A DNA stretch of 64,000 nt from contig NZ_CP049905.1 in NCBI RefSeq assembly GCF_011305535.1, positions 4,214,001 through 4,278,000 of the forward strand. Direction: 5' to 3'. The notes beneath the pieces are model-generated. The model saw nothing but the letters and a program-made list of their open reading frames with translations, was not told the origin of the DNA and made no database searches. Both the position numbers and the translations under genes were made by a program. Origin of the DNA: Diaphorobacter sp. HDW4B. Lineage in GTDB: Bacteria > Pseudomonadota > Gammaproteobacteria > Burkholderiales > Burkholderiaceae_C. Positions within the stretch are counted from its first letter, which is position 1. Every line of letters begins with the position of its first letter. Shown in pieces: positions 33,169 through 40,365 of the stretch.

Positions 33169-33401
33169 TCCGGAGCAATGAGCAGGCTCTTGCAATCCGG
33201 GCGGTGTTTCGCCGCCCTTGTGAACTGCCGTTTCATGCACCACGGGCGCCGTTTTCACTGTGCCACCCCAGCCACGGTAGTGCTTTTCCTGAGTGGCTTG
33301 CCACAAGCGAAGCAGCACTACCGTGGCGGGGTGGCGTCGAGCGAACAGCTCCCGTCCCGTGAGCCCTACAGGCTCTTCGACGAGATGCACATTGCTCCGG
33401 A
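33169..33401 (+). ncRNA. Retron msr-msd ncRNA
   Basis: TCCGGAGCAATG (33169-33180) and CATTGCTCCGGA (33390-33401) are perfect 12-base complements, as expected of a1 and a2. Just inside a1 is AGC (33181-33183), with G33182 a candidate for the 2'-OH branching guanosine. An msr-type hairpin follows: GGGCGG, loop TGTTTCG, CCGCCC (33199-33217). The msd part is a 22-bp stem, 33262-33284 with 33314-33335 (one bulged A), topped by GTGG-CTTG-CCAC. The element lies between the SWIM and RT genes, 252 bases before the RT start. The structure was drawn by eye. Confidence 0.8.
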
Positions 33402-33449
33402 TTTTTCTACTTCCTTTGTGCCTTTGGCACGGGCTTGTCGCTCGTGCGG

Positions 33450-33622
33450 GGGCGCCAATACAGCCCCTGATACTTTGTTGCTGCAGCCTTGCCGTACGGG
33501 AGTACTGTCTGCGGCTGCGCGTCGCGTCTCAGGGGCTGTCTTGGCGTTGTGGTGCGATGTTCGGATGCCCGCTTCGCTTCGTAGGGATGGGTTTGGAAAT
33601 ACCAAAACCAATTCAAATTCCA
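33450..33622. repeat. Dispersed structured repeat, copy 2
   Basis: Outer arms 33453-33470 and 33529-33546 (18 bases, one mismatch), inner GCAGCC/GGCTGC and GTAC-GGGA-GTAC, then AATACCAAAACCAATT about 50 bases later. The single-stranded parts match the copy at 15087-15254, while the stem bases differ in a paired way. It fills most of the space between the retron ncRNA and the RT gene. Confidence 0.75.
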
Positions 33623-33653
33623 AATTCTGTTCTTTGGTGGTTGGGGGTGTTGC

Positions 33654-35669
33654 ATGAGCAATCCTCAACCTACGCGGGCGGAAATCTTCGAGCGCATCAA
33701 GCAGTCGAGCAAGCAGGAAGTCATTCTTGAAGAGATGCAGCGGCTGGGCTTTTGGCCCAGGAGTGAAGGGCAGCCGGAGGTCGCTGCCGATCTGATTCAG
33801 CGGGAAGGCGAACTGCAGCGTGAGCTGGCCGAGCTGAACAAGAAATTGGCGGTCAAGCGCAACCCTGAGCGGGCCTTGCGCGAGATGCGCAAGCAGCGCA
33901 TGAAGGACGCGCGCGACAAGCGCGAGGTGACCAAGCGGGCGCAGGCGCAGCAGCGGTATGACAAGGCGCTGCTCTGGCATGAAAAGCGGGCTTCGCATGT
34001 GGCTTATCTGGGGCCGGGCGTGTCGGCTTCATTGCATGAGAATTCGTCGGCTACGCAAGAACAGGGAGATAAGGGCAAACCCAAGCGCGCGCGTGATCGT
34101 GCGGTGCCCGATCTTCAGCGTCTGACCCTGAATGGCTTGCCCGCGCTGATCAGTGCAGCCCAGTTGGCTGAATCCATGGGCGTGAGCGTGGCGGAACTGC
34201 GTTTCCTGAGTTTTCACCGCGAGGTGGCCCGAACCAACCATTACCACTCGTTCACGCTGCCCAAGAAAACGGGCGGCGAACGCTTGATTTCCGCGCCCAT
34301 GCCGCGCCTGAAGCGCGCGCAATATTGGGTGCTGGACAACGTGCTTGCCAAGATGCCTGCGCACGATGCGGCGCACGGCTTTCTGGCTGGCCGCTCGATC
34401 ATCAGCAACGCCAAACCGCATGCGGGGCAGGACGTGGTGATCAACCTCGATGTGAAGGACTTCTTCCCCAGCATCGCGTTTGGCCGCATCAAGGGCGTGT
34501 TCCGCCAACTCGGTTATGGCGAGAGCATCGCCACGGTCTTCGCACTGCTATGCAGCGAAAACCGCGCGCAGGCCTGGCAGGTCGATGGCGAGCGCCTCTT
34601 TGTCGGCGGCAAGGCCCGCGAGCGTGTGCTGCCGCAGGGCGCACCCACCAGTCCCATGCTCACCAACCTGCTGTGCAGACGCATGGACCGCCGCCTGCTT
34701 GGCCTTGCCAAACAACTCGGCTTTGTCTACACACGTTATGCCGACGACTTGACCTTCTCCGCATCCGGCGAGCCCGCCCGCGACAACGTGGGCAAACTGC
34801 TCAGCCGCGTGCGCTGGATTTTGCGCGACGAGGGCTTCACGCCGCACCCCGACAAAGAACGCGTGATGCGCAAGGGCCGCAGGCAAGAAGTCACCGGTCT
34901 GGTAGTGAACAGCGACACCCCCAGCGTCTCCCGCGAAACCCGCAGACGCCTGCGCGCCGCGCTGCACCGCGCATCGCAACCCGACGCCGCAAGCAAACCT
35001 GCACACTGGCAAGGCCACACCGCCCAACCCTCACAGTTGCTCGGCCTCGCCACCTTCGTTCACCAGATCGATCCCAAGCAAGGCAAGACCTTGCTGGCCG
35101 ACGCGCAACAACTCATGCGCAGCCCCATCGACCGCGCCAACGACGCAGCCAAGTCCGCAAGCCGCGCCGATGCCGCACAACAAAGCTTCCGGGTACTGGC
35201 CGCCGCAGGCAAGCCCCCGGTCCTGGCCGATGGAAAAAACTGGTGGCAACCAGCGCCACCAGCCACTCCGGTGCTAGAAAAAACAGACCAACAACGCCGC
35301 GAAGAACGACAGGCCACGCGCAGACAACAAGCCGCTGCAGCGGCACCGCCGCCGTCATCCACGCGACGAAACGAAAGGCCTCAACAAGCTGCGCATGAAC
35401 AACAAGGCGACGCACAACCGCAGAACGAGGCTCCACCGCGATTCGACCCGGACCAATACGCGCCCCCACCGCGCAACGTAATGACCTACTGGGCCCAGAT
35501 CGCCATCAGCTTCTTCCTCGGCTCGATCCTCCACAACCGACTGATAACCATCTTCGCCATGGTCGCCGTCATCGCGCTGTACTACATGCGCAGACAGCGT
35601 TGGGATGTGTTCATGGGGATTCTGGTGGTGGCTACGCTGCTGGGGTATTTGGTGCGAGGGATGGGGTGA
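33654..35669 (+). CDS. Retron reverse transcriptase with coiled-coil N-terminus and membrane-spanning C-terminus
   Basis: A 671-residue RT, about twice the length of a minimal retron RT. Residues about 45-120 are charged and helical (GELQRELAELNKKLAVKRN). The RT core has NAKPH at 252-256 (retron NAxxH), NLDVKDFFPS (first catalytic Asp), PQGAPTSPMLTNL, YADD at 362-365 and VTG at 413-415 in RQEVTGLVVN. Residues about 500-600 are a Pro/Gln/Ala-rich linker. Two or three hydrophobic segments follow (MTYWAQIAISFFLGSIL, ITIFAMVAVIALYYM, VFMGILVVATLLGYL), so the RT may be anchored in the inner membrane. The start ATG 33654 follows GGGGG. The msr-msd element lies upstream. Confidence 0.9.
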   Translation: MSNPQPTRAEIFERIKQSSKQEVILEEMQRLGFWPRSEGQPEVAADLIQREGELQRELAELNKKLAVKRNPERALREMRKQRMKDARDKREVTKRAQAQQRYDKALLWHEKRASHVAYLGPGVSASLHENSSATQEQGDKGKPKRARDRAVPDLQRLTLNGLPALISAAQLAESMGVSVAELRFLSFHREVARTNHYHSFTLPKKTGGERLISAPMPRLKRAQYWVLDNVLAKMPAHDAAHGFLAGRSIISNAKPHAGQDVVINLDVKDFFPSIAFGRIKGVFRQLGYGESIATVFALLCSENRAQAWQVDGERLFVGGKARERVLPQGAPTSPMLTNLLCRRMDRRLLGLAKQLGFVYTRYADDLTFSASGEPARDNVGKLLSRVRWILRDEGFTPHPDKERVMRKGRRQEVTGLVVNSDTPSVSRETRRRLRAALHRASQPDAASKPAHWQGHTAQPSQLLGLATFVHQIDPKQGKTLLADAQQLMRSPIDRANDAAKSASRADAAQQSFRVLAAAGKPPVLADGKNWWQPAPPATPVLEKTDQQRREERQATRRQQAAAAAPPPSSTRRNERPQQAAHEQQGDAQPQNEAPPRFDPDQYAPPPRNVMTYWAQIAISFFLGSILHNRLITIFAMVAVIALYYMRRQRWDVFMGILVVATLLGYLVRGMG

Positions 35670-35754
35670 GTGTTTGGCAATGACATCAACACCTGAAGTG
35701 CAAGTGATAGAGAATGGCTCAACACAATGGTCAATCTTCTTGCGAGAATGCGTC

Positions 35755-35808
35755 TTGAGCTACTTGAGCTACTTGAGCTACTTGAGCTACTTGAGCTACT
35801 TGAGCTAC
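35755..35808. repeat. Tandem repeat, six copies of a 9-base unit
   Basis: TTGAGCTAC occurs six times in perfect tandem between the RT gene and the small HEAT-like gene. Perfect short repeats can change copy number by slippage. A short reading frame (35680-35832, 50 residues) would run through it as repeated LSY, but it has no support as a gene. Confidence 0.95.
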
Positions 35809-35851
35809 TACGGCGTCGAATTTTGCATCTAAAGCCCACGCGAAAATCGCC

Positions 35852-36493
35852 ATGAATGCCTGTACTTCGTTAGCGATTGAGGTCGCAAAATTCAGAAAAT
35901 GGGCTGACCTGTATCCAATCCATCAACGGAGTGGTGAATGGGAGTGCGACTATGACCAATGGCCTCTTCTTTGGGGCGCGGCCATTGCAGTGCTTAACTC
36001 CCTTGCCCCTTCTGAATGGACGGATGAGTGTTGCGCTAACCTGCTTTATGCAATCGCCCGTGACAATGAGGTGGAATACATCGCGGATGAACTCGCTGGA
36101 AAGCCCGATGCAGTTTTCAAGCTTGCGCGACTTGCTGTTGATTCGACGGAGTCGGATGCGAAATGGCAACTGGCAGAACATCTCGGAATACTTTCATCTG
36201 GACGAGATGAGGCAGAAAGGCTTTTGCTGATCTTCATTGACGATAAAGACGAATACGTTAGCAGGCGCTCATTGATTGCGCTAGGTGCGTTGAAGTCGAT
36301 ACATGCCGAAGCTCTCGCAGAGCGCGCGTGGCTTACAGGTCACCAATACCAGCGAATAGCGGCGTTGTGGGTTCTAAAAGATGTCGCACCAAGCAAACTC
36401 AAACAATACGCTCAGATGGCAATGTTAGATGGCAGATCGATTGTTGTTCAGAACGCCCACGAAGTGTTGGTCGCACTAGAGTTAGGCAAGTAG
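35852..36493 (+). CDS. Small HEAT-repeat-like protein of unknown function
   Basis: A 213-residue, acidic, helical protein. The second half shows helical pairs of HEAT type (SDAKWQLAEHLGILSSGRDE, EYVSRRSLIALGALKSIHAE, QYQRIAALWVLKDVAPSKLK). No signal, membrane or catalytic motif. It is clearly more AT-rich than the surrounding core genes, which suggests recent acquisition. Proteins of this size and look often act as immunity or regulatory proteins beside toxins or defence genes, but that is only a guess here. It starts 44 bases after the 9-base tandem repeat, which may lie in its promoter region. Confidence 0.6.
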   Translation: MNACTSLAIEVAKFRKWADLYPIHQRSGEWECDYDQWPLLWGAAIAVLNSLAPSEWTDECCANLLYAIARDNEVEYIADELAGKPDAVFKLARLAVDSTESDAKWQLAEHLGILSSGRDEAERLLLIFIDDKDEYVSRRSLIALGALKSIHAEALAERAWLTGHQYQRIAALWVLKDVAPSKLKQYAQMAMLDGRSIVVQNAHEVLVALELGK

Positions 36494-36768
36494 TTACTTT
36501 GAATGACTCATCAAAGGGACGTTCAATGCCTGCAACGGGCGGTTTTCTGGAGTGCGGCTGGTGAGTGTTTTCGCAGCAAATCAAGTTTGCGTCGAAGCAT
36601 CAGCATGCCCGGACCCCCTCGCGAAGTAGAGGGAGCTCAGCACAAGCAAAGCGAAGTTCCGTGAACACATCTTTTGGATGTGATTGAGATCCCGGCAGCG
36701 AGCTTGCATTCCAATGTCAGTTCGCTTTGACAAACGGTTGTCAGCAGTCGCTCAATGTCGGGCTGGTC
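36494..36768. other. Gene-free stretch containing direct repeat copy A
   Basis: 275 bases between the HEAT-like gene and the convergent small gene. Apart from the repeat at 36613-36680 I see no credible gene, tRNA or clear terminator. Confidence 0.5.
36613..36680. repeat. Direct repeat copy A flanking two small genes
   Basis: Contains CCCTCGCGAAGTAGAGGGA (itself a small hairpin, CCCTC/GAGGG), then CAGCACAAGCAAAGCGAAGT. It matches 37557-37620 in the same orientation at most positions over about 60 bases. Confidence 0.75.
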
Positions 36769-37050
36769 TTATTTCGCCTGCAGGCGCACGACGGCGCTTT
36801 CTTCCAGACGCTCAATGTACAGATGGCTCATTCCATTGACAACACCGCAGATGCGCAAGGCTTCATGTTTGGCGTCTACCCATGTGACCCAAATATCAAG
36901 AGCCATCTCCTCTCCATCGATTTGAATCAACGCCGATTCCGCCGGTCGATCCACTCGCGCAATCAGCTCGCTGATTGGTAGTCGTTGCCACGCGTTGAGC
37001 GCATCGGCAAGGGCCGAGTAACCGTTGGCTCGATAAGTCCGTTGATTCAT
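36769..37050 (-). CDS. Small protein of unknown function (possible immunity-type)
   Basis: A 93-residue protein starting at ATG 37050 (MNQRTYRANGYSALADALNA). The pattern WQRLPISELIARVDRP, IQIDGEEMALDIWVTWVD, then MSHLYIERLEESAVVRL looks like a complete small alpha-beta protein. The frame is open further upstream, overlapping the neighbouring gene, but no conserved sequence is evident there. The two small genes lie between direct repeats A and B. Function unknown; small acidic proteins in such islands are often immunity proteins. Confidence 0.5.
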   Translation of the reverse strand: MNQRTYRANGYSALADALNAWQRLPISELIARVDRPAESALIQIDGEEMALDIWVTWVDAKHEALRICGVVNGMSHLYIERLEESAVVRLQAK

Positions 37051-37156
37051 GGAAAGGGCGCTTTCAAATCTTTGGGCGAATGGCGGCTTTATTGCGGACT
37101 GTCGAAAGTCCGGATGAGGTCTGCCATCGATGTATTCGCAATCGAGGCGTCGTGCG

Positions 37157-37504
37157 TCAAAGTGCCGACCCCAGGAAAACCGGTACGTTCGGATCCCAGT
37201 GATAGAGCTGCACGTAGTCGTTCCAGCCTTGATCACCTGAACACATGGCCATGGCTGCGCCTGCCATCTTTTCTTCGTGATCAGGCGCTTGAAAAACAAG
37301 CTGTTGAATGAGCAGCCACAGTTCCGAGGGGCGGTCGGTTTCGAAGGTGAAGTTGTAGTAGCTGCCACCGTCGTAGCCGTTGTCGAAGGAATGACCACGA
37401 ACTAGATCGGCGCGATTTGCAAGGATCTGGAACAACCTGCTCAGTTCATCCATGTCGATATTTGGTGAACGCTCTGGCTGTATCTGCACTGACAAATATC
37501 TCAT
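37157..37504 (-). CDS. Small protein of unknown function (accessory island)
   Basis: A 115-residue acidic protein with a strong GGAGGA ribosome site before ATG 37504 (MRYLSVQIQPERSPNIDMDE). Notable parts are NGYDGGSYYNFTFETDRPSE and WNDYVQLYHWDPNVPVF near the end. No motif of known function. It is followed after 106 bases by a second small gene on the same strand. Both are bracketed by direct repeats, so they may have arrived together as a cassette. An in-frame start further upstream exists (37588) but lacks a ribosome site. Confidence 0.55.
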   Translation of the reverse strand: MRYLSVQIQPERSPNIDMDELSRLFQILANRADLVRGHSFDNGYDGGSYYNFTFETDRPSELWLLIQQLVFQAPDHEEKMAGAAMAMCSGDQGWNDYVQLYHWDPNVPVFLGSAL

Positions 37505-37556
37505 CCACCTTCCTCCGATTGAGTGTGACAAGGCAGTCAATCCTCGCGAATGCCTC

Positions 37557-37620
37557 AACTCCCTCACGAAGTAGAGGGACCCCAGCACGAGCGAAGCGAA
37601 GTGCCGAACATACCTCTTCC
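37557..37620. repeat. Direct repeat copy B flanking two small genes
   Basis: Contains CCCTCACGAAGTAGAGGGA and CAGCACGAGCGAAGCGAAGT, matching the copy at 36613-36680 in the same orientation. The two copies bracket the two small leftward genes. Confidence 0.75.
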
Positions 37621-37843
37621 AGACTGACTTGCGGCAAGCTGTTTGAACGGAGCGCCTTTGGCGCGCAGTGAGTTTTGCCGCAGGTATTCAAGCGCGCTTT
37701 TGGTGACTTTTCGCGCGCCAGCGAAAAGTTACTCGCCCGCCGGAGCGAGACCCGGCACCCGTAAGCAAACCCACAGCAGTCACCAAAAAATCAAGCGAAA
37801 GCAACGGAGGGATGAACGAAAGAAGCGCCCCCCGCGCCAAGGC
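37621..37843. other. Gene-free stretch before hemY with a hairpin
   Basis: Together with copy B this makes a gene-free gap of 339 bases (37505-37843). It contains GTGACTTTTCGC (37703-37714), loop GCGCCA, GCGAAAAGTTAC (37721-37732), a 12-base stem with one mismatch, followed by CTCGCCCGCCGGAGCGAGAC. It looks like a repeat common between Comamonadaceae genes. No gene is seen. Confidence 0.5.
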
Positions 37844-39124
37844 TCACAAAGCAGCAATAGCCGCCTGCTTCCAGGCATGAGCAGCCGCCTCCTCATCCCC
37901 CCGATGCTCCGCCAGCTCAGCCAAGAACCGCCAAGCCCCAGCCCGCAAACGCTCATCAGAAAGCTTCGGCGCAGCCTGAGTAAAGAGCTGCTGAGCCTTG
38001 CCCCACAACTCGCGGTGCAAACAAGCCACCGCAGACAGATACTGCAAGCGCGCATCCCGAGGATTCGCCTGCTGCGCGCTTTCAATGCGGGCCAACCAGG
38101 TGGCGTCGATGCCGCTCAAGTTCGCCTCCAGCACCTGAATCAGCTTCAAAGCCTGGTGCTCGGAAATCGACGGGTCGTTGGGATCGACCATGCGCTCCCA
38201 CACCGGCAGCAGCCAGTGGCGGACCTGCGCCGGATCGCCTTCGAGTTGCGACAGGCGCTGGGCGGCGTGGATCGACAGGTCGGGCATGGCGCGCTCGTTC
38301 GCGTCGAGCGACATCCATGCGGACTGCAACTGCGCCGGGTCGTGCGCGCCGTTGATCAGCTCAATGGCCAAGCTGCGCACGATGCTTTCGGCGGCAGCGG
38401 GTGAAAAAGCGCGGTGCTTGCCGAGCAGGCGTGCGGTGTCGAGCGCTTCGCCCGTGAGGTGCGCCATGCGCGAGGCCTTGAGCTTGGCGCGCAGGGCCAG
38501 CGTGCGGCGCGAGGCTCCGGCCGACAGTGTGGCCATGCGGTCGAGCGCGGCATTGGCGTCGCGTTCGTCGAGCGACCAGCGTGCGGCGCGCAGTTGGGCA
38601 CCTTCGCGCAGTTCCTGCTCGGACGTGGATGCGTTGGGTGGAATGGAGTCGAGTGCCTGCTGCAGATGCGTCTCGCGCGTGGTGCGGTCCTGCAGTGCGT
38701 GCGAGCTTTCGGCGGCGACGATGTGGGCGAGCGTGCGCAGTTGCTTGCCATGCGGAATCGGCACGGATTGCGAGAGGTCGCTTTCTTGCGCGATGGAGGC
38801 TTCGGCGGCTTTGCGGGCGCGCAGAAAGCGGCCTGCGAGCAGTTGCGACATGGCGTCGAGCAGCGAGGCGTGCATTGCACGTTCCTTTTGCTGCAGACGC
38901 CAGCGGCGCGCGCGGCGTGGCAGGCGCAGCAGGGCGGCGGTGCCGCGCAGTGCGCCGTACAGGATCGCAAAGACGCTGAACAGAATCAGCAGCACGGCGT
39001 TGAGCGACAGGTCCACCCGGTAGGGCGGCCAGAACAGGGTGACCGTGCCCTGGTTGTTGCCTGCAAACAGGGCAACCGCCACGGCGACACCAAACAGGGC
39101 CAGGAGCCAGAGAGCTGCGCGCAT
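37844..39124 (-). CDS. hemY: HemY-type haem-biosynthesis-associated membrane protein
   Basis: A 426-residue inner-membrane protein. Two N-terminal membrane segments (ALWLLALFGVAVAVALFAG, LNAVLLILFSVFAILYGAL) are followed by a helical, TPR-like cytoplasmic or periplasmic part. The combination and position as the last gene after hemC-hemD-hemX identify the proteobacterial HemY (not the protoporphyrinogen oxidase of the same name). It is thought to act as a scaffold or regulator of haem synthesis; no enzyme activity is established. Confidence 0.88.
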   Translation of the reverse strand: MRAALWLLALFGVAVAVALFAGNNQGTVTLFWPPYRVDLSLNAVLLILFSVFAILYGALRGTAALLRLPRRARRWRLQQKERAMHASLLDAMSQLLAGRFLRARKAAEASIAQESDLSQSVPIPHGKQLRTLAHIVAAESSHALQDRTTRETHLQQALDSIPPNASTSEQELREGAQLRAARWSLDERDANAALDRMATLSAGASRRTLALRAKLKASRMAHLTGEALDTARLLGKHRAFSPAAAESIVRSLAIELINGAHDPAQLQSAWMSLDANERAMPDLSIHAAQRLSQLEGDPAQVRHWLLPVWERMVDPNDPSISEHQALKLIQVLEANLSGIDATWLARIESAQQANPRDARLQYLSAVACLHRELWGKAQQLFTQAAPKLSDERLRAGAWRFLAELAEHRGDEEAAAHAWKQAAIAAL

Positions 39125-39186
39125 CGATCAGGACCTTCCAGTCATCGTCATCGTCGTCGTCATCTTGAGGATGCTCTTCTTGTTCA

Positions 39187-40365
39187 TCATCGGCCTGCGG
39201 CAGCGGTGGTCAGCGCTGCAAAGGTTTCATCGAGACGCGGCAGTTCCATGCTCTGCATGTTGTTCTGCAGCTCCGAGATGGACTCGACGGCGCGGCGCGT
39301 GTAGCGCGATTCGGGATCGAAGTACTTGACCAGCGCGGTCTTGGCGTTGGCCAGGTCGAGGCGCGCGGAATCCAGTCGGCGCGAGAGAATCCCCAGACGT
39401 GCGTTCATGAGCGAGAGCTTGAGGTTCTCGCGCAGGAAGTACGCCTGCTGCGGCGCGATCAGCACGGCGTCGGGCTGGTCGATGCGGCTCACGCGCACCA
39501 GACCACGGGCTTCGGCGGTGACCGCTTCCCAGGTGGTGTTGAGCATGGCCTTCCAGCGCGGCTGGTCGGCTTCGGGCGGCGTGGCGGGTTCGGCTGCGGC
39601 ATTGCGCGAGCTGGCGTTGCGCTGGCGCATGGTCGAGGCCAGCACCACGGCGTTGAGCAGCGGGATTTCATCGACCTGGCGCGTGAGATCGTCCACGCGG
39701 CCGAGCAGGCCCGAGGTGTCGGTCACGGCAGATTTGCCGAGGCTGTCCAGATCGTGCGCGATGGCGCGCTGCACGGGCGCAAGGCGCGGCTGGGCAGCGC
39801 GTTCGATGCGCTGGTCGGCGCTCTTGAGCGCGGCAATCACGGGCTCCAGACTGCCGGTGAGCTGCGACTGCTGCAGCGCCAGGCGCAAGCCGGATTCGAT
39901 GTCGACCACCAGATTTTCATCGCGCGAACGCGAGAGGCTTTGCATCAGCTCTTCGAGCTGCGTGCGCTGCAGGGCGACCTCGCTCACGCGGGATTCGGCC
40001 ACCGTGAGGCGGGCCGAGGTGTCGCGCGCGACGTCGGCGGCCTCGCGGGCCATGGTGCGGGCCTCGATGGACTGCGCGCCGGAGTCGGCCGTCTGGCGGG
40101 CGAGCTGTTCCTGAATGTTCGAGAGCTTTTGCCACAACATGAAGCTGCTGGCCAAACCGGCGATCGCCACTGCGCCGACGATGGTGACCAGCAGGCGCGA
40201 TCCGCCAGCGGCTGCGGCGGCGACAGGTGTGTGTGCGGGTGCGACCGGTGGTGGCGCGTAGGCAGGAGCGGGAGCTGGCGCGGGAGCCGGGGCCGACGCA
40301 CGGGGCGTCGCGCCCGGAGCTTCCGGGGTGTCTTCGTGGATTGTGTGTTGGGGCTCGAGGCTCAT
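39187..40365 (-). CDS. hemX: HemX-like uroporphyrin-III-methyltransferase-related membrane protein
   Basis: A 392-residue protein starting at ATG 40365 (MSLEPQHTIHEDT), which overlaps the hemD stop by 4 bases. A Pro/Ala-rich cytoplasmic start (PAPAPAPAPAYAPPP) is followed by one membrane segment (VTIVGAVAIAGLASSFMLW) and a coiled-coil periplasmic part (NIQEQLARQTADSGAQSIEA). It is encoded in the hemCDXY order typical of this group. Its role is accessory; despite the family name it lacks a methyltransferase domain. Confidence 0.88.
   Translation of the reverse strand: MSLEPQHTIHEDTPEAPGATPRASAPAPAPAPAPAYAPPPVAPAHTPVAAAAAGGSRLLVTIVGAVAIAGLASSFMLWQKLSNIQEQLARQTADSGAQSIEARTMAREAADVARDTSARLTVAESRVSEVALQRTQLEELMQSLSRSRDENLVVDIESGLRLALQQSQLTGSLEPVIAALKSADQRIERAAQPRLAPVQRAIAHDLDSLGKSAVTDTSGLLGRVDDLTRQVDEIPLLNAVVLASTMRQRNASSRNAAAEPATPPEADQPRWKAMLNTTWEAVTAEARGLVRVSRIDQPDAVLIAPQQAYFLRENLKLSLMNARLGILSRRLDSARLDLANAKTALVKYFDPESRYTRRAVESISELQNNMQSMELPRLDETFAALTTAAAGR

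Larger units (their letters stand above)
28233..35669 (+). other. Retron defence system (ARM/HEAT protein, WH-SWIM protein, ncRNA, RT)
   Basis: Three co-directional genes with an intervening structured ncRNA. The RT carries the retron hallmarks NAxxH, YADD and VTG. The gap in front of it holds an a1/a2 inverted repeat and msr- and msd-like hairpins. The two upstream genes encode a large ARM/HEAT-type helical repeat protein and a winged-helix/SWIM zinc-finger protein. From memory, this gene set is that of retrons classed as type XIII, which are thought to be anti-phage systems. The type assignment needs an HMM check. Confidence 0.8.

Noticed and set aside
33240-33340. The long 22-bp hairpin as an insertion-sequence terminal repeat or MITE
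   Set aside because: It lies inside the 12-bp a1/a2 repeat next to a retron RT, where an msd stem is expected, and no target duplication is visible.
35755-35808. CRISPR array
   Set aside because: The 9-base repeats are directly adjacent with no spacers; no other array-like pattern was seen in the window.
35680-35832. Small open frame with repeated LSY residues
   Set aside because: It is only the translation of the 9-base tandem repeat, has no clear ribosome site and no sequence support.
36769-37504. One frameshifted gene instead of two small genes
   Set aside because: The upper frame ends cleanly and has a strong ribosome site, and the lower one has its own plausible start at 37050. I keep two genes, although a broken single gene cannot be excluded by eye.
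37703-37732. hemY terminator
   Set aside because: The hairpin is 110 bases beyond the hemY stop and has no T run on the minus strand; it looks more like a common intergenic repeat.
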